DNA from: Oscillospiraceae bacterium
GTDB lineage: Bacteria; Bacillota; Clostridia; Oscillospirales; CAG-272
Assembly: GCA_015065395.1 (NCBI GenBank)
Contig: SVQJ01000044.1
Location: forward strand, 1-10,992
Direction: 5' to 3'
Length of the DNA: 10,992 nucleotides
Position numbers and translations under genes: made by a program. A model generated the notes under the pieces. The model was not told the DNA's origin, did not search any database, and worked only from the letters and a program-made list of their open reading frames with translations. Shown piece by piece: positions 1 to 7,557 of the stretch (the stretch's first letter is position 1; each line of letters starts with the position of its first letter).

Positions 1-1064
1 TGCTTTTCAGCCTGGGGACGCATCTGAGTGCGAAGAGCATCAAGATCCATACCTGTATACTGGAAATATGTCTTAAGATCAAGACCCTGCATACGGAGTC
101 TTGTATCGTAGTCGCGAACGAAGTTCTCAGTCTCAGCCTCGAACATTGCCTCGGGGATATCAGCCTCGAGCTTTTCGATGATAGCGTCGATGAGCTGATC
201 CTCAACTGCGCGATCAGCATCGTCTTCTTTTCTCTTTGTGATTTTAGCCTTGATATCAGCCTTGTATTCATCAAGGGTATCGAAATCGGAAACATCGCGT
301 GCAAACTCGTCGTCAAGCTCGGGGAGCTCCTTAAGCTTAAGACCGTTGAGCTTTACCTTGAAGACAGCATCCTTGTCAGCAAGCTCTGCAGCGTGGTACT
401 CTGCGGGGAACTTTACGTTAACGTCAAAGCTCTCGCCGATGCTGTGGCCAACGATCTGATCCTCAAAGCCGGGGATGAACTGACCGGAGCCGAGAATAAG
501 GTCATGACCCTCAGCCTTACCGCCCTCGAAGGGAACCTCGTCCACGAAGCCCTCGTAGTCGATGTTTGCGGTGTCACCGTTCTGAGCTGCACGGTCGGTA
601 ACGTCGATCATTCTGGAATTGCGCTCACGAACGCGGTCAAGCTCGCTTGTGATCTCCGCGTCAGTAACCTTCTCAACTGCTTTAGTAACCTCAATGCCCT
701 TGTAGCCGTCAATGGCAACCTCAGGCTTTACATAAACCTTAGCAATAAGTACAACGCCGTTCTCGTCGCAGGATTCGATATCGAATTCAGGCTGGCTTAC
801 AGCGTCAATGCCGGACTCCTTGAGAGCCTCAGCATAAGCATCAGGGATAAGATCATTGATAGCATCTTCATAGAAAACGCCCTTGCCGTACATCTTTTCG
901 ATGATGGAACGGGGAGCTTTGCCGCGTCTGAAGCCGGGAACGGTGATGTTCTTTGCCTGCTTCTTGTAAACGGCGCTTACAGCGGCGTTGAATGTTTCGG
1001 CGTCAATGCCGATCTTCAGTTCATAGAGATTCTTCTCAATCTTTGTAGCGGAATTAAGACTCAT
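1..1064 (-). CDS. tig: Trigger factor, ribosome-associated chaperone and prolyl isomerase (C-terminus cut off by window edge)
   Basis: Trigger factor docks on the ribosome at the exit tunnel and shields nascent chains; its FKBP-like domain catalyses peptidyl-prolyl isomerisation. The reverse strand reads from ATG at 1064 without a stop to base 1, about 354 codons of a usual 430 or so, so only the end of the C-terminal chaperone domain is missing. The protein starts MSLNSATKIEKNLYELKI. The ribosome-docking signature GFRRGKAP is at residues 44-51. An FKBP-like stretch lies around residues 150-240 (NGDTANIDYEGFVD, then GQFIPGFEDQIVG). A good ribosome-binding site (TAAGGAGA) sits 6 nt upstream of the ATG and fixes the start. 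The gene has its own promoter at 1111-1139. In Clostridia tig is usually followed by clpP and clpX, which would lie to the left of this window. Identification is firm. Confidence 0.96.
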   Translation of the reverse strand, partial: MSLNSATKIEKNLYELKIGIDAETFNAAVSAVYKKQAKNITVPGFRRGKAPRSIIEKMYGKGVFYEDAINDLIPDAYAEALKESGIDAVSQPEFDIESCDENGVVLIAKVYVKPEVAIDGYKGIEVTKAVEKVTDAEITSELDRVRERNSRMIDVTDRAAQNGDTANIDYEGFVDEVPFEGGKAEGHDLILGSGQFIPGFEDQIVGHSIGESFDVNVKFPAEYHAAELADKDAVFKVKLNGLKLKELPELDDEFARDVSDFDTLDEYKADIKAKITKRKEDDADRAVEDQLIDAIIEKLEADIPEAMFEAETENFVRDYDTRLRMQGLDLKTYFQYTGMDLDALRTQMRPQAEK

Positions 1065-1110
1065 TTTATATCTCCTTATACTTTATTAACATATAAATTT
1101 GCCTCTATAT

Positions 1111-1139
1111 ATAATACCGATATCGCAGTAAAAAGTCAA
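1111..1139 (-). promoter_or_regulatory. Promoter of tig
   Basis: On the minus strand a -35 box TTGACT (1134-1139) and a -10 box TATTAT (1111-1116) are separated by exactly 17 nt, close to the housekeeping sigma consensus. Transcription would begin near 1104, giving a leader of about 40 nt before the tig start at 1064. The promoter lies in the 136-nt gap between the metallophosphoesterase stop and tig, so trigger factor can be made independently of the upstream operon. I see no convincing terminator in that gap; only a weak TTGCA/TGCAA hairpin precedes an A-rich run. Confidence 0.75.
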
Positions 1140-1200
1140 CAATTTTTTTGCAAAAATTTATGCAAGTCGGCAAAAATCGGTAAAATGGCGAAAAAGCGGA

Positions 1201-1926
1201 TCAATAATCCAAGGGATTGGTTATCATTGGCACAAATTCCAGATAGTCCGCGGAAATGATAGTCATCATGATGCCGTCGGTCTCAGTGCTTCTCGGGATC
1301 AGATAATTGGAATGGATATGACCGAAATAGCAATTTCTGATACCGTAAGCCTTCATGGTCCGGATGAATTCATCGCATCGGAAATTCTTGAAAACGGGAG
1401 GAAAGTGGAAGTAAACAAGAATAGGCTTGTTACTGTTCCCTCGGAGCTTAACAGCTTCCTTAAGACTCATTTCAAGGCGCGAGTTTTCCCTCGCCACGAT
1501 CTTTGCGTAGTCTGCGGTTTCGGTCACCTGTAGCTTTTCTTCCACATACCATCCCCGTGTTCCGGCAATTATGAAATCCTCGGTATCATGGGCATTATTG
1601 TAGAGAAAATCTATGGTGGTGATGCCGTTTTCCTCAAAAAACGCTTTCATTTTGGTGACGGTAGACCACCAATAATCGTGGTTTCCCTTTCCCAGTATCT
1701 TTTTTCCGGGAAGACTGTCAATAAACTTAAAGTCCGCAAGGGCATCCTCAAGGTCGATAGCCCAGGAAATATCCCCCGGTACTATCACGGTATCGTTGTC
1801 GGTCACCACGGCTCTCCAGCATTTTTCCAGCTTTTGCGCGTGGTTTGTCCAACGGGAGCCGAATTTATCCATTGGCTTGTCCACAGAAAGGGAAAGGTGA
1901 AGATCTGCAATGGAAAAAAGAGACAT
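1201..1926 (-). CDS. Calcineurin-like metallophosphoesterase (predicted phosphohydrolase)
   Basis: A 241-residue cytosolic protein with all five blocks of the calcineurin-like metallophosphoesterase fold: DLH at residues 8-10, GD at 51-52, GNHD at 81-84, a metal-binding His at 174 in the context FHFPP, and GHIH at 202-205. These residues would bind two metal ions and hydrolyse a phosphate ester. The GNHDYWW context suggests the small Clostridia family annotated only as predicted phosphohydrolase; the substrate is unknown. There is no signal peptide or membrane segment. The ATG at 1926 has AAAGGA about 10 nt upstream and lies 30 nt after the threonine synthase stop, so the two are probably co-transcribed. 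Placement just before tig is common in Clostridia, but I know of no functional link. Confidence 0.9.
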   Translation of the reverse strand: MSLFSIADLHLSLSVDKPMDKFGSRWTNHAQKLEKCWRAVVTDNDTVIVPGDISWAIDLEDALADFKFIDSLPGKKILGKGNHDYWWSTVTKMKAFFEENGITTIDFLYNNAHDTEDFIIAGTRGWYVEEKLQVTETADYAKIVARENSRLEMSLKEAVKLRGNSNKPILVYFHFPPVFKNFRCDEFIRTMKAYGIRNCYFGHIHSNYLIPRSTETDGIMMTIISADYLEFVPMITNPLDY

Positions 1927-1956
1927 TGGTGCTTTTCCTTTCTCGGAGAATTTTAT

Positions 1957-3441
1957 TTATTCAGCAAACACGAAATCAGACATTTCGCAGGGATCGCAAA
2001 CCTCTTTGAAGCGAACGGGCATGGAAAGAGTTGCCTTCAGGGGAGCGGGAGCGGTCGTATCGGTAAGATCTTCAAGGGTTGAAAGTATCATGCCGGGCTC
2101 ATCGCTGTCGCAAGCTTTGCCGAGGGAGATAATAACGTCCTTTGCAAACTTATAAGGACTTGCGGTGCTTGCCACCACCGTGGGGGTAGTATCATTTGTA
2201 TCGTTTCTGTATTTTTCAAGGCAACCGAGTGCAACGCAGGTGTGAGGATCAGCAAGATATCCCTTTTCGGTGTAGGTGTTGAGGATAACCTCTGCAGTTT
2301 CCTCCTCGTTGCAGGAATATCCGTAAAAGCTCTCTCTGATCTTTGCCATAAGAGCATCGGGAGCCTGATATTTTCCGCATTCGGAAAGCTTCTGCATACA
2401 GTCAGAAGTCACCTCAGCTCCTCCGAGAAGATAGAGAAGTCTCTCAAGGTTTGAGGAAATGAGGATGTCCATAGAGGGGGACATTGTTTTATAGAAGGTT
2501 CTTGTGCGGTCATAAAGTCCGGTTCTTATGAAATCGGTAAGAACGCAGTTTGCATTGGATGCACAGATGAGCTTGTCAATTGGAAGCCCCATCGTTTTTG
2601 CAATATATGCGGCAAAGATGTTGCCGAAATTGCCTGTGGGAACGCAAACGTTGATCTTATCTCCGATGCTGATGGCACCGCTCTTCATAAGATCGCAGTA
2701 TGCACTCACGTAGTAAACGATCTGGGGAGCAAGTCTGCCCCAGTTTATGGAATTTGCACTCGAGAAGAAGAATCCGCGGGAAAGAGCCTTTTCGGAAAGA
2801 CTGTTATCTGCAAAAATAGCCTTAACGCCATTCTGAGCATCGTCAAAATTGCCGCGAACAGCGCAAACGCGAACGTTGTCACCCTCCTGGGTGGTCATCT
2901 GCATTTTCTGCATGGTGCTGACGCCGTCAACAGGGAAGAAAACGCAGATATCTATTCCGTCCACATCCTTGTAGCCCTCAAGAGCAGCTTTTCCCGTGTC
3001 ACCTGAGGTTGCAACCAGTATGCGTGCTTTCTTTTCCTCTCCTGTCATCTTAAGGGCAGAGGAAAGGAGACGGGGCATGATCTGGAGAGCCATGTCCTTG
3101 AATGCACAGGTAGGTCCGTGCCAGAGCTCGAGGGAATAAACGCTGTCACCGATATGAACCAGAGGTGCGGCTCCGCCGGGGAAGCGTTCTTCGCTGTAAG
3201 CCTCGATACAGTCGGAAAGAAGCTGTTCCTTGTCATAATCGCAAAGGAACATGGAAAGTATCTCGCAGGCTCTCTTTTCGTAAGGGAGAGTGGCGAGCTT
3301 TTCCAGATCTTCATTGTTCAGTGTGGGGATCTCGACGGGCATATAGAGACCGCGGTCGGGCGCAAGGCCCTTCTTTATTGCCTGGGCAGAGGAAACGCCC
3401 ATGGGAGAGGTTGATATATCTCTTGTGCTGATATACTTCAT
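1957..3441 (-). CDS. thrC: Threonine synthase
   Basis: Converts O-phospho-L-homoserine to L-threonine with pyridoxal phosphate, the last step of threonine synthesis, in the cytosol. At 494 residues it matches the long (fungal/enterobacterial-like) class. It begins MKYISTRDISTSPMGVS. The PLP-lysine motif is GPTCAFKDMALQ with Lys115. The phosphate-binding loop is TSGDTGKAA at 145-153. A further PLP-contact motif, VPTGNFGNIFAAY, lies near residue 270. The ATG at 3441 is only 2 nt past the dipeptidase stop, with GAAAGG about 9 nt upstream, so translation is probably coupled to the dipeptidase. The same operon carries, five genes upstream, a protein of the family proposed to act as homoserine kinase, which would supply this enzyme's substrate. 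No homoserine dehydrogenase is present in the window. Confidence 0.97.
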   Translation of the reverse strand: MKYISTRDISTSPMGVSSAQAIKKGLAPDRGLYMPVEIPTLNNEDLEKLATLPYEKRACEILSMFLCDYDKEQLLSDCIEAYSEERFPGGAAPLVHIGDSVYSLELWHGPTCAFKDMALQIMPRLLSSALKMTGEEKKARILVATSGDTGKAALEGYKDVDGIDICVFFPVDGVSTMQKMQMTTQEGDNVRVCAVRGNFDDAQNGVKAIFADNSLSEKALSRGFFFSSANSINWGRLAPQIVYYVSAYCDLMKSGAISIGDKINVCVPTGNFGNIFAAYIAKTMGLPIDKLICASNANCVLTDFIRTGLYDRTRTFYKTMSPSMDILISSNLERLLYLLGGAEVTSDCMQKLSECGKYQAPDALMAKIRESFYGYSCNEEETAEVILNTYTEKGYLADPHTCVALGCLEKYRNDTNDTTPTVVASTASPYKFAKDVIISLGKACDSDEPGMILSTLEDLTDTTAPAPLKATLSMPVRFKEVCDPCEMSDFVFAE

Positions 3442-3443
3442 TT

Positions 3444-4373
3444 TTATGACCTTTCTTTTTGCGTTGGGAGATTATTTATAAAAAAATTATATGCATTTTG
3501 ATAAAAAACACGGTGGGTAAGAGAAAACCCCACTTCTTTTGTTAAGGCATCGTAAAGATAGCGAAGATCGCTTATATTGTTTATACCCTCGGGAGTGCGT
3601 GAAATGCCGTCAAAATCGCAACCGAGAGCCACAGCCTCACTACCGCAAATATTAATATAATGCTTTATGTGGGAAATGATGTCCGGTATTTTTGCACCGC
3701 TTGAAGAAATGTGTGCGGGACACAGTGAGATGCCGATAACGGAGCCGATATCGGCAAGGGCTCTTGCAAAAGTATCGGGAAGATTTCTTTTATGGGGATA
3801 TACAGCCTGTGCATTGCTGTGGGAAGCGATAATGGGAAAGCCTTTTTCCTTTGCACGTTTAACGGTATAAGCGGCGACCTTTTCATTTGCATGAGAAATA
3901 TCGGGTATGATACCTAAGGAAAAGCAAGCGTCAAGCACCTGCATACCGAGCGGCGAAAGGGGCTGATCGGTATCCCAAGCACCGCCTATAGCGCTGATGC
4001 CACCCCAAACAAGGGTAAGAACGCGCACTCCTCTGTCGTAGAGACGCAAAAGCCCACCGCAAGGGTCACGGCTTATAAGTCTGCTGTCCTCCACGGCTAA
4101 AATAAAGGCATTTTTATCCGAGTGCAAAAGCTCGTCTCGAAAGGCTGCCGTAAGCCCCTCTGCTTCATTTGCGAAATAGTCAGAAGCGGCAAGAAACGTG
4201 TCAAAGCATTGATCATCGCTAAGATGATCCTCGCTCCATACAGCAGCAACCTGAACGTATTTTTCAAAGCTACATGCTTTTGAGAGGGAAATGTGAAAAG
4301 GAGAATCTGAGAGAGAACTCTTTTCGTTATACAGCTTTAACGGGGTGTCGCAGTGCAGATCAAAAAGTTTCAT
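3444..4373 (-). CDS. Membrane dipeptidase-like zinc peptidase, family M19
   Basis: A 309-residue member of peptidase family M19 (renal/microsomal dipeptidase-like), a zinc metalloenzyme that cleaves dipeptides, including some with a D-residue at the second position. The expected metal ligands are visible: HxD in DLHCDTP at residues 6-11 (His7, Asp9), Glu95 in AVEDSR, His161 in DISH, His185 in ASHSNA and Asp253 in GCDFDG. There is no signal peptide or membrane anchor, so the bacterial enzyme is expected in the cytosol. The start is fixed by the DLHCDTP motif, which always sits close to the N-terminus. The ATG lies 5 nt after the YraN stop and has no Shine-Dalgarno sequence (upstream reads GATAATTTT), so it probably depends on re-initiation after yraN. 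The true substrate is unknown. Confidence 0.92.
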   Translation of the reverse strand: MKLFDLHCDTPLKLYNEKSSLSDSPFHISLSKACSFEKYVQVAAVWSEDHLSDDQCFDTFLAASDYFANEAEGLTAAFRDELLHSDKNAFILAVEDSRLISRDPCGGLLRLYDRGVRVLTLVWGGISAIGGAWDTDQPLSPLGMQVLDACFSLGIIPDISHANEKVAAYTVKRAKEKGFPIIASHSNAQAVYPHKRNLPDTFARALADIGSVIGISLCPAHISSSGAKIPDIISHIKHYINICGSEAVALGCDFDGISRTPEGINNISDLRYLYDALTKEVGFSLTHRVFYQNAYNFFINNLPTQKERS

Positions 4374-4378
4374 GAAAA

Positions 4379-4774
4379 TTATCGGTGAACTGCATTTTCA
4401 ATGTGTACGATCTTCAGAACCTTGTATTTGTCGCTTTCGGGCTTTATGTAGACTTCGATAACATCGATCCTCGGTTGAAGATCGTTTGTAGTATCACGGT
4501 TTCTTCTTAAGTATTCCTCCGCCGCGGCGATCAGCCTCTTCTGCTTATTGCTGTCAACTGCGCAGGCAGGTCTTTTGTAAGGAGAAATTGCTGTGGGGTA
4601 CTCGCTTCTGGTTTTGACCTCGGCGAATATGATATGGGTCGCATTTTTTGCAATAATATCGGTTTCAAGATGATTCATGCGGATATTGCGGCCGATAACG
4701 GTAAAGCCTTTTCCGCAGAGAAAGGAAGCGGCACTGTCTTCTCCTTTTTGACCGAAGGTGTTAGCATTATTCAT
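4379..4774 (-). CDS. yraN: YraN/UPF0102 family endonuclease-like protein
   Basis: A 131-residue protein of the UPF0102 (YraN) family, which has the PD-(D/E)xK nuclease-type fold; its cellular role is not established. It starts MNNANTFGQKGEDSAASFL. The family's acidic core is present as ETD (Glu37, Asp39) and EVKTR (Glu52, Lys54). Usual family length is about 115-130 residues. The reading frame stays open upstream to 5080, but that stretch lies on top of the RNase HII gene in another frame and has no family similarity, so I chose the ATG at 4774. That start overlaps the RNase HII stop by 8 nt, with AAAGGG about 10 nt upstream. The rnhB-yraN pairing is widespread in bacteria and supports the call. 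Confidence 0.92.
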   Translation of the reverse strand: MNNANTFGQKGEDSAASFLCGKGFTVIGRNIRMNHLETDIIAKNATHIIFAEVKTRSEYPTAISPYKRPACAVDSNKQKRLIAAAEEYLRRNRDTTNDLQPRIDVIEVYIKPESDKYKVLKIVHIENAVHR

Positions 4775-5417
4775 CCTTTTTGTCCCTTTCGGATATCCAC
4801 ATTTCAGGCTTTTCCCGATCCCTTTCCAAAAAAGACATGAAGGATCGGCGGTGCTCAGGACAGGGGCCGAACTCGTAAACTGCCATTTTATGAGCCTTTG
4901 TGGGATAACCCTTGTGCTTTTTGAAGCCGTACTGAGGATATCGGCTGTCAAGCTCCAAGCACAGGCGGTCTCTTGTGACCTTGGCGAGAATGGAGGCGGC
5001 GGCAATGGACTGTGAAACTGCATCCCCTCCGATAACAGCCTTTGCGCTTTGCTTAAAGCCGCGGTTAATATTTCCGTCAACCAAAACCATATCAGGCTCT
5101 ACGGAAAGTCCGTCAATGGAGCGGCGCATAGCCTGAAGGCTCGCCTCAAGGATATTTATCTCATCGATCTCCGCAGGGGTTGAGATGGCGATGCTGTAGG
5201 AAAGAGCTTTTTCGCATATTTCATCAAAAAGCTTTTCTCTTTTCTTTTCTGTAAGCTTCTTGGAGTCGTCAAGTCCTTCGATAATGATACCGTCAGGCAG
5301 TATACATGCTGCGGCGACCACGGGCCCCGCAAGAGGACCGCGTCCTGCCTCATCCGTTCCGCAGATGATCTTTATACTGTCGCTTTTGAAGCTTTCGTCA
5401 AATGTATAGTCAAGCAT
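4767..5417 (-). CDS. rnhB: Ribonuclease HII
   Basis: Cleaves the RNA strand of RNA-DNA hybrids and removes single ribonucleotides misinserted in DNA. From the ATG at 5417 the product is 216 residues, normal for RnhB. The signature GTDEAGRGPLAGPV starts at residue 20. The four catalytic acids are Asp22, Glu23, Asp114 (in LVDGN) and Asp150 (in KVTRDR). HKGYPTKAH near residue 170 is also typical. An in-frame ATG at 5474 would add 19 residues rich in Arg/Lys/Ser and overlap rbgA by 65 nt. The internal ATG is preferred because GGAAAGG lies about 9 nt upstream and the overlap with the rbgA stop is then 8 nt, mirroring the rnhB/yraN overlap. Translational coupling in the rbgA-rnhB-yraN block is likely. 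Confidence 0.95.
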   Translation of the reverse strand: MLDYTFDESFKSDSIKIICGTDEAGRGPLAGPVVAAACILPDGIIIEGLDDSKKLTEKKREKLFDEICEKALSYSIAISTPAEIDEINILEASLQAMRRSIDGLSVEPDMVLVDGNINRGFKQSAKAVIGGDAVSQSIAAASILAKVTRDRLCLELDSRYPQYGFKKHKGYPTKAHKMAVYEFGPCPEHRRSFMSFLERDREKPEMWISERDKKDE

Positions 5418-6282
5418 TATCGTCCGGCCTTTCCAGGGAAAGTCTGCCGATCTTCGAGCTTCTGAATTCTTCAAGAAGCATAAGCGCGGTTCTTTCTGTA
5501 TTTATGTCTCCTCCGCTCACAAGAAATCCTCTTTTTTTGCCCACGGCGCAGAGGAGGTCGTAGGAGTCAAGCTCAGAAATCTCATCGGGGGAAAGCTTGT
5601 AGCGTGCACAGAATTCGTTGGGATAAAGATTGAAAAGGCGCATAGCCAGAATCATTCCCATTTCCTCGGTATCAATTACCTGATCCTTGATTGCGCCCGT
5701 TGCGGCAAGGTTTTCTCCCGTGAGCCTGTCTTCAAACTTAGGCCAAAGAACTCCGGGCATATCCAAAAGATCAAAGCCCTGATTTGTGGTCACCCACTGC
5801 TTTGTGAGGGTAACGCCGGGTCGGTTTTCCACCTTTGCCTTTTTTTGTCCGGAAAGCTTGTTAACAAGAGAAGATTTTCCAACATTGGGTATTCCCACGA
5901 TCATGGCCTTGAGATTACGGCCGGTCATCCCCTTTTCTTCAAATCTTTTCAGCTTTTCGGAAAGAATCGTTTTTACCTCGGTTCCTATCCTTGTAAGATT
6001 TTCTCCGGTAATACAGTCTATGGGGAGCGCGTGTCCCCCTTTTTCTTTATATGCATTTACCCACTGTCTTGTGACATCGGGATCTGCAAGAGAAGCCTTG
6101 TTCAGCAAGGTGAGAGTGGGTCGCGTCTTTGTAAGATTTGCGATCTCCGGGTTTTTGGAGCTTTTGGGGATGCGCGCATCCAGAAGCTCGATAACGATAT
6201 CAACGCTTGATATATTTTCAGTTATCAGGCGACGTGTTTTCGCCATGTGCCCGGGAAACCATTGTATTTCTCTCGAGGGCAT
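5410..6282 (-). CDS. rbgA: Ribosome biogenesis GTPase YlqF/RbgA
   Basis: A circularly permuted GTPase needed for late assembly of the large ribosomal subunit, as shown for Bacillus RbgA. The 290-residue protein begins MPSREIQWFPGHMAK, the usual family start. The motifs come in permuted order: G4 NKAS at 61-64, then G1 (P-loop) GIPNVGKS at 130-137, G2 around Thr158 in RPGVT, and G3 DMPG at 174-177. The C-terminal helical domain (about 200-290) recognises rRNA in homologues. The ATG at 6282 has AGAGGA upstream and lies 30 nt after the lepB stop. The lepB-rbgA-rnhB order is classic in Firmicutes and makes the identification secure. Confidence 0.96.
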   Translation of the reverse strand: MPSREIQWFPGHMAKTRRLITENISSVDIVIELLDARIPKSSKNPEIANLTKTRPTLTLLNKASLADPDVTRQWVNAYKEKGGHALPIDCITGENLTRIGTEVKTILSEKLKRFEEKGMTGRNLKAMIVGIPNVGKSSLVNKLSGQKKAKVENRPGVTLTKQWVTTNQGFDLLDMPGVLWPKFEDRLTGENLAATGAIKDQVIDTEEMGMILAMRLFNLYPNEFCARYKLSPDEISELDSYDLLCAVGKKRGFLVSGGDINTERTALMLLEEFRSSKIGRLSLERPDDNA

Positions 6283-6312
6283 AATATCCTCTTTTCTGTT
6301 TTTGTTTTATTA

Positions 6313-7503
6313 TCAGTTGTTATAGGGATTTTCAAAGATCTCAAACTCGCTGAGGGGCAAAAGCCTTGCGACTGCCTTTCCGAAAATGCATCTTTCATCA
6401 ACCAGTCCGAGAGGACCGCGGCTGTCTGCTGAGTAGTTTCTGTTGTCTCCCATAACGAAAACATAGCCTTCAGGCACCTGGCAATGGATAGGAGATCCTC
6501 TGTATACTTCGCCGTTTTTGAAGTAGACATAGGGCTGCTCCAAAACCTTGGTCTTTCCGTTTTTATCAGTGACGGAAACGATGCCGGTCTCGGTTATATC
6601 AACGGTCTCTCCGCCCACAGCGATAACTCTTTTCACCAGAGGGGCGCTGAGTGTTTCGTTTTCGATGGAAGTATTCTGGAGAACAACGATATCACCAGTC
6701 TTTGGTTCATACATGAAGTTTGAAACGATAAGCCGTTCTCCGTCGTGGAGGGTGTTCACCATAGAGTCACCGCTAACCTCTGTCAGCCTTGCCAAAAGGG
6801 CAAAGATCAGAATGATTATGGTGATGCATACAGAGAAGATCTCAAGAAAATCAAAGATCCAGCTTACGGTTTTTCGGGTGGTGTCAGCGGATCTGATCTC
6901 GCCATCGTCTCCGTCGGAATCGTTTTCCATTGCAATAAACAGATCCTTGAATGCATGATCCTCATCGGCCTCTGTCTGCTCTGTTGCATCGGGAAGGGGC
7001 TCTTCGGTATTAACGATAACGAGATTGGACTCATCCTTGGCTTTTGAAGCTTCTTCGGCATCGAAAAGCTCTTCAAAATCGAAAACGCTGAAGGAATCCG
7101 TGTCAGTAAATGGAGCGGCGGATCCCGCAGTGATCATATCCTCGGCATTGGCAAGAAGCTCAAGCTCTTCATCAAGGATATCGGAGGCATCTATACCGTC
7201 ACTCAAAAGCTCTTCGCTTTCGTAGTCTTTTGGGATGTCGTCCGTTGCGGGGATGCTCTTTTCAAAAGCTTTCTTTGCCGAAGCCTTTTCCGAAGCAACA
7301 CAATCCGCCCCCTCTGAAGAAATATCCGCTTTTTGCGTTTTTTCATCAGAAAGCTTGGGCCGCATCATACCAAGGGCGATCTCTCTTTTTTTATTTTCAA
7401 GCTCTATTTCTTTTTCAAGTTCGTCGGGTGTAAGATCGTATTCGGGAGGGAAGTAGCCTTTCAGCTCTTCGTAGATCTTATCGCTTCCCTCAATATTACT
7501 CAT
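6313..7503 (-). CDS. lepB: Signal peptidase I with long acidic N-terminal extension
   Basis: Membrane serine protease (S26) that removes signal peptides from exported proteins. A single membrane segment lies at about residues 213-240 (TVSWIFDFLEIFSVCITIII and following). The catalytic Ser247 is in SGDSM and the catalytic Lys291 is in LVKRVIAVGGE. The box VMGDNRNYSADSRGPLG (about 350-366) is diagnostic. The catalytic part, residues 211-396, matches a normal Firmicute enzyme of about 185 residues. The first 210 residues are unusual: strongly acidic, low complexity, rich in Glu/Asp/Ala/Ser, with no domain I recognise. They precede the membrane segment and should face the cytoplasm. The start at 7503 has GAAAGGAA about 9 nt upstream. 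The gap from the upstream mutase-like gene is 54 nt with no terminator. Confidence 0.95.
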   Translation of the reverse strand: MSNIEGSDKIYEELKGYFPPEYDLTPDELEKEIELENKKREIALGMMRPKLSDEKTQKADISSEGADCVASEKASAKKAFEKSIPATDDIPKDYESEELLSDGIDASDILDEELELLANAEDMITAGSAAPFTDTDSFSVFDFEELFDAEEASKAKDESNLVIVNTEEPLPDATEQTEADEDHAFKDLFIAMENDSDGDDGEIRSADTTRKTVSWIFDFLEIFSVCITIIILIFALLARLTEVSGDSMVNTLHDGERLIVSNFMYEPKTGDIVVLQNTSIENETLSAPLVKRVIAVGGETVDITETGIVSVTDKNGKTKVLEQPYVYFKNGEVYRGSPIHCQVPEGYVFVMGDNRNYSADSRGPLGLVDERCIFGKAVARLLPLSEFEIFENPYNN

Positions 7504-7557
7504 TATTGGCAGTTCCTTTCTTTGGCGGTATGCCGTTTTGTATTGTAAAGTTTTTCT

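Noticed and set aside
393..1259. 288-residue plus-strand ORF over the trigger factor gene
   Set aside because: It is antisense to tig, which has full family motifs, a promoter and a ribosome-binding site. The plus-strand frame has no recognisable motifs and no convincing ribosome-binding site.
4775..5080. N-terminal extension of YraN by 102 residues
   Set aside because: The stretch overlaps rnhB in another frame, is rich in Pro/Ser without family similarity, and a good start with a ribosome-binding site exists at 4774.
5418..5474. 19-residue N-terminal extension of RNase HII
   Set aside because: It would overlap rbgA by 65 nt and has a less convincing start. The internal ATG has GGAAAGG at good spacing and gives a normal family length.
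5786..6325. 179-residue plus-strand ORF over rbgA
   Set aside because: It is antisense to a firmly identified GTPase gene and shows no protein family features.
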